64,000 bases of DNA from Novosphingobium lentum NBRC 107847 (GTDB taxonomy: Bacteria > Pseudomonadota > Alphaproteobacteria > Sphingomonadales > Sphingomonadaceae). Under the pieces are notes generated by a model that was given only the letters and a program-made list of their open reading frames with translations, ran no database searches and had not been told where the DNA came from. Position numbers and translations under genes: made by a program. The stretch is taken from the NCBI RefSeq assembly GCF_001590965.1, contig NZ_BCTW01000013.1:62001-126000 (forward strand), written 5' to 3'. Below, in pieces: positions 60,911 to 64,000 of the stretch. Numbering within the stretch: position 1 is the first letter of the stretch; each line of letters starts with the position of its first letter.

Positions 60911-62092
60911 ATGTTCTTCAACTTCATCGACGAGCTGCGCACCGCCGGGATCAAGGCTTCGTTCAAGGAGCATCTGACGCTGCTCGAGGCGCTCGACAAG
61001 GATGTGATCGAGCAGACGCCCGAGCAGTTCTATTACCTGTCGCGCGCCACGTTCGTGAAGGACGAAGGGCTGCTCGACCGGTTCGACCAGGTGTTCAACA
61101 AGGTCTTCAAGGGCTTGCTGACCGACTATGGCCAGAGCCCGGTCGACATTCCCGAGGACTGGCTGAAGGCCGTCGCCGAAAAGTTCATGACGCCCGAGGA
61201 GATGGAGGCGGTCAAGAAGCTCGGCTCGTGGGAAGAGATCATGGAGACGCTGAAGCAGCGTCTGGAAGAACAGCAGAAGCGCCACGAGGGCGGCAGCAAG
61301 TGGATCGGCACCGGCGGCACCAGCCCGTACGGCAACGACGGCTACAACCCCGAAGGCGTGCGCATCGGCGGCGAAAGCAAGCACAAGCGCGCAGTGAAAG
61401 TGTGGGAAAAGCGCGAGTTTGCCAACCTCGACAACACCAAGGAACTGGGCACGCGCAACATCAAGGTCGCGCTGCGCCGCCTGCGCCGGTTCGCGCGCGA
61501 GGGCAATGCCGACGAGTTGGACCTCGACGCAACGATCGATGGCACCGCGCGGCAGGGCTGGCTCGACATCCGCATGCGGCCGGAACGCCACAATGCGGTG
61601 AAACTGCTGCTGTTCCTCGACGTGGGCGGATCGATGGACCCGTTCATCAAGCTGTGCGAGGAGCTGTTCAGCGCGGCGACGACCGAGTTCAAGAACCTGG
61701 AATTCTTCTATTTCCACAACTGCCTGTACGAAGGCGTGTGGAAGGACAACCGCCGCCGTTTTGCCGAACGCACGCCGACCTGGGACATCCTTCACAAGTA
61801 CGGCCACGACTACAAAGTGGTGTTCGTGGGCGACGCCGCGATGAGCCCTTACGAGATCAGCCATCCGGGCGGATCGGTCGAACATTTCAACGAGGAATCG
61901 GGCGCGGTCTGGCTCGATCGGCTGGCGCATGTTTATCCGGCCACGGTGTGGCTCAACCCCGTGCCCGAAAAGCAGTGGGGCTATTCGCAATCGACCAAGA
62001 TGGTGCGCGAACTGCTGGGCGGGTCGATGTTCCCGCTGACGTTGCAGGGGCTGGACGAGGCCATGCGCGAGCTGACTCGCAAGAAGCATTGA
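60911..62092 (+). CDS. VWA-domain (CoxE-like) protein, MoxR partner
   Basis: 393 residues. The N-terminal half is helical and charged; the C-terminal half is a von Willebrand A fold with the metal site LLFLDVGGSMDPFIKLCEELFS (MIDAS D-x-G-x-S) and KVVFVGDAAMSPYEI. MoxR-VWA pairs mature metal enzymes or membrane complexes. Normally the genes are adjacent; here four genes and two repeats intervene. ATG 60911 was chosen; the upstream extension is not conserved-looking. Confidence 0.88.
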   Translation: MFFNFIDELRTAGIKASFKEHLTLLEALDKDVIEQTPEQFYYLSRATFVKDEGLLDRFDQVFNKVFKGLLTDYGQSPVDIPEDWLKAVAEKFMTPEEMEAVKKLGSWEEIMETLKQRLEEQQKRHEGGSKWIGTGGTSPYGNDGYNPEGVRIGGESKHKRAVKVWEKREFANLDNTKELGTRNIKVALRRLRRFAREGNADELDLDATIDGTARQGWLDIRMRPERHNAVKLLLFLDVGGSMDPFIKLCEELFSAATTEFKNLEFFYFHNCLYEGVWKDNRRRFAERTPTWDILHKYGHDYKVVFVGDAAMSPYEISHPGGSVEHFNEESGAVWLDRLAHVYPATVWLNPVPEKQWGYSQSTKMVRELLGGSMFPLTLQGLDEAMRELTRKKH

Positions 62093-62166
62093 TGGGTGGC
62101 CCGTAAGTGTTTCCCCACGGAGGCGGGGACTCACAATTGCCACCCCCCACCCCTACATCGCGCGGC

Positions 62167-62991
62167 ATGACCAGCCCTCGCCTGCCCGCCCTGTTCCTCG
62201 GCCACGGATCGCCGATGACGATGATCACCGACAATCCCGAGCGCGCCGCGTTCGAGGCGCTGGGAGCGGCGCTAGCCCGCCCGCAAGCGATCCTGTGCAT
62301 CTCGGCGCACTGGGAAACGCAGGGCCGCACGCACCTTTCGGCGGGCGACCATCCGCGCACGATCCACGATTTCCGCGGGTTTCCGCCCGAACTGTACGCC
62401 ATGCGCTATCCCGCGCCGGGGTCGGCAAACCTGATCGACCGGGTGGCCGCGCTGCTGGGTGAGGACCGCATTGCGCGTGATGACAGCTGGGGCTTCGACC
62501 ACGGCACCTGGGGTACGCTGCTGCCGATGTTCCCCGACGCGACCATCCCGGTGGTGGCGATGAGCCTCGACCGCTCGCTCGATGCCGACGCCCACCTGGC
62601 GCTGGGCGCAAAGCTGGCGCCGTTGCGCGATGAAGGCGTGCTGATCGTGGGCAGCGGCAACGTGATCCACAACCTGGCGCTGTGGCGCGAGGCGCAAGGC
62701 ACGATCCCCGCCTGGGCCGCCGATTTCCGCAGCCGCACCAACGCCGCGCTGATCGCGGGCGACACCGCCGCGCTCACCCGCTTTTCACCCGATGACCGCG
62801 CCGCCGCCAACGCGATCAACAGCGCCGAACATTACCTGCCGTTGCTCTACGTGGCCGGCGCGCGGCTGCCGGGCGACGATGTCGCACTGTTCAACGATAC
62901 GATCGACGGGGCGCTGTCGATGACGTCGGTGCTGATCGGAGACGCCGCGCCATTGGCCGGAATCGCCGGGGTTCAGAGTTTTTCCATTTGA
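62167..62991 (+). CDS. Class III extradiol dioxygenase, DODA (YgiD) type
   Basis: 274 residues. Metal ligands of the LigB-like/YgiD fold: FLGHGSPM (first His), CISAHWE (second His), with SWGFDHGTWGTLLPMFPDATIPVVAMS and IVGSGNVIHNL further on. It should open catechol-type rings such as DOPA. Near a LigF-like gene this may point to aromatic degradation, but no pathway genes are adjacent. ATG 62167 chosen because family members begin just before LPALFLGHGSP. Confidence 0.85.
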   Translation: MTSPRLPALFLGHGSPMTMITDNPERAAFEALGAALARPQAILCISAHWETQGRTHLSAGDHPRTIHDFRGFPPELYAMRYPAPGSANLIDRVAALLGEDRIARDDSWGFDHGTWGTLLPMFPDATIPVVAMSLDRSLDADAHLALGAKLAPLRDEGVLIVGSGNVIHNLALWREAQGTIPAWAADFRSRTNAALIAGDTAALTRFSPDDRAAANAINSAEHYLPLLYVAGARLPGDDVALFNDTIDGALSMTSVLIGDAAPLAGIAGVQSFSI

Positions 62992-63029
62992 GACGGCACC
63001 AGCCCGCATCCGACGTTAGTCGGACAATT

Positions 63030-63890
63030 CTACACGGGCTTGCGCGCCACGATATAAAAGCAGTCGCCTTGCCCGATCAGCGGCCCCAGCTTGGCGATCG
63101 GCGCGAACACCAGCGCATACGCCAGCCGCTTGGGCATGCGCAGCAGCGCGCGCGGCGCGCCGAATGTGTACGGCAGATCGATGTTGCGATGGACCACCAG
63201 CCCGCATTCGAATCCCGCCTTTTCCAGCATCGCGCCCAGCGTGCGGACAGAAAACTGGTACAGGTGGTGCGGCGGATCGGGATGCGGCCACAGGCCGATG
63301 CGGTTGGCCAGTGTGTAGGAAAGGCGGGGAAACAGCCCATCGATGTTGGGGGTGGACAGCACAAATTGTCCGCCGCCGCGCAACAGGCGGAAGGCGGCGG
63401 CGATGTCGGCACTGGGATCGGGCACATGCTCGATCACGTCGAACATCGTCAGCACATCCACGCTGGCGTCGGGCCGGGTGCATTCGTGGATGCTGCCCCG
63501 GTCCACCGTCAGCCCGAACCGGTCGCGAGCGAACTGGGCGGACTCGGCTGAAAATTCGACCCCGGCGACATCGAACCCCTGGCTGCGCGCCAGCGTCAGC
63601 CACTGGCCGGTCGAACAGCCCACGTCGAGCAGGTCGCCAGATGAAGCGACCTGCCGTACCACTGCGAGATGGTCGTGCGCGATGCCTTCCATCCGCAGGA
63701 ACAGTGCGCTGCCCGGCGCGGCGAGGTCGGTGTGGTAGGACGTGGCCGACGAATACAGCCGTTCGAGTTCGGCCGCGTCGGGCGGATTGGCAATAAATGC
63801 CAATCCGCACGCCGTACAGGCAACCAGCCGGTAGCCCTTGCTGGTGAACAAGTGCCGGGCTTCCACATTACCGCAATGATTGCACTGCAA
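63030..63890 (-). CDS. SAM-dependent methyltransferase with N-terminal zinc ribbon
   Basis: 286 residues. CNHCGN and CTACGL form a small zinc ribbon at 3-30, then a class I methyltransferase fold with LLDVGCSTGQWLTLA (motif I) and DVLTMFDVIEHVPDP (motif IV region). This architecture is common in polysaccharide and sugar-modifying methyltransferases; substrate unknown. The last 110 bases of the window beyond it hold no complete gene. Confidence 0.88.
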   Translation of the reverse strand: MQCNHCGNVEARHLFTSKGYRLVACTACGLAFIANPPDAAELERLYSSATSYHTDLAAPGSALFLRMEGIAHDHLAVVRQVASSGDLLDVGCSTGQWLTLARSQGFDVAGVEFSAESAQFARDRFGLTVDRGSIHECTRPDASVDVLTMFDVIEHVPDPSADIAAAFRLLRGGGQFVLSTPNIDGLFPRLSYTLANRIGLWPHPDPPHHLYQFSVRTLGAMLEKAGFECGLVVHRNIDLPYTFGAPRALLRMPKRLAYALVFAPIAKLGPLIGQGDCFYIVARKPV

Positions 63891-64000
63891 TTTGGAGACT
63901 TTCCATGCGAGCCGTGTTTACGACGCCGCACTAGCCGCCAGATCGAAATATTGGATTAAGGCGTCAGCTTTTGGCCGGTGGCGGGACGAACGACACGTGC

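Noticed and set aside
63956-64000. C-terminal end of another minus-strand gene
   Set aside because: A short frame reads into a stop at 63956, but only 14 codons are visible and another frame is equally open, so no gene can be supported.

Overview
The window is a compact, high-GC chromosomal stretch from an alphaproteobacterium, most likely Sphingomonadaceae near Novosphingobium or Sphingobium. Supporting signs are the hrcA-grpE locus divergent from rph-rdgB-hemW-xerC, a PEP-CTERM (XrtA) exopolysaccharide regulatory block, an Flp pilin behind CtrA-type boxes, a 3TM gene-transfer-agent-type holin, and a glutathione transferase that closely resembles the lignin beta-etherase LigF of sphingomonads. 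Almost every gene is a single-copy chromosomal gene. There is no prophage, no complete insertion sequence and no CRISPR array.

Layout. 1-6423: a signalling and polarity neighbourhood with a histidine-kinase-like protein and an HPt-like protein that both lack the phospho-accepting histidine, two uncharacterised proteins, and a 903-residue two-TM coiled-coil protein built like the Caulobacter polarity factor TipN. 6552-12262: alpha/beta hydrolase, general-stress FMN-binding protein, amino acid permease, panB and a DUF475 membrane protein. 12370-20329: CoA transferase, then the PEP-CTERM regulators prsT, prsR, prsK and an EpsB-type sugar transferase. 20649-22973: large patatin. 23131-32604: heat-shock genes dnaJ, dnaK, grpE and hrcA, with a copper chaperone and a small metallopeptidase-like gene between, then rph, rdgB, hemW and xerC. 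32710-36079: PhoQ/PhoP-type two-component system with PepSY and SIMPL proteins. 36206-45362: Uup, DUF885 peptidase, DUF6456, XRE regulator, glycosyltransferase and secF-secD-yajC. 45622-53812: tRNA-Pro, orphan holin, lipoprotein, aroQ, accB-accC, DedA, gshB, yraN, rsmI and an LpoA-like lipoprotein. 54028-63890: parE, Flp pilin, moxR, L,D-transpeptidase, LigF-like GST, an AT-richer orphan gene, a GFA protein, the VWA partner of MoxR, a DODA-type dioxygenase and a methyltransferase.

Genes that work together: HrcA represses chaperone genes, while GrpE, DnaK and DnaJ form one folding machine. PrsK phosphorylates PrsR, which should activate sigma-54 promoters of the exopolysaccharide/PEP-CTERM regulon. 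YajC, SecD and SecF assist Sec export. AccB and AccC start fatty acid synthesis. GshB makes the glutathione used by the LigF-like enzyme and possibly the GFA protein. MoxR and the VWA protein are a likely chaperone pair separated by 3.4 kb.

Intergenic spaces are rich in palindromic repeats of several families. The most unusual spots are (i) the cluster of active-site-degenerate signalling proteins next to the TipN-like gene with CtrA-like boxes, and (ii) a 53-bp direct repeat carrying a palindromic operator that flanks an AT-richer orphan gene between two glutathione-linked genes.
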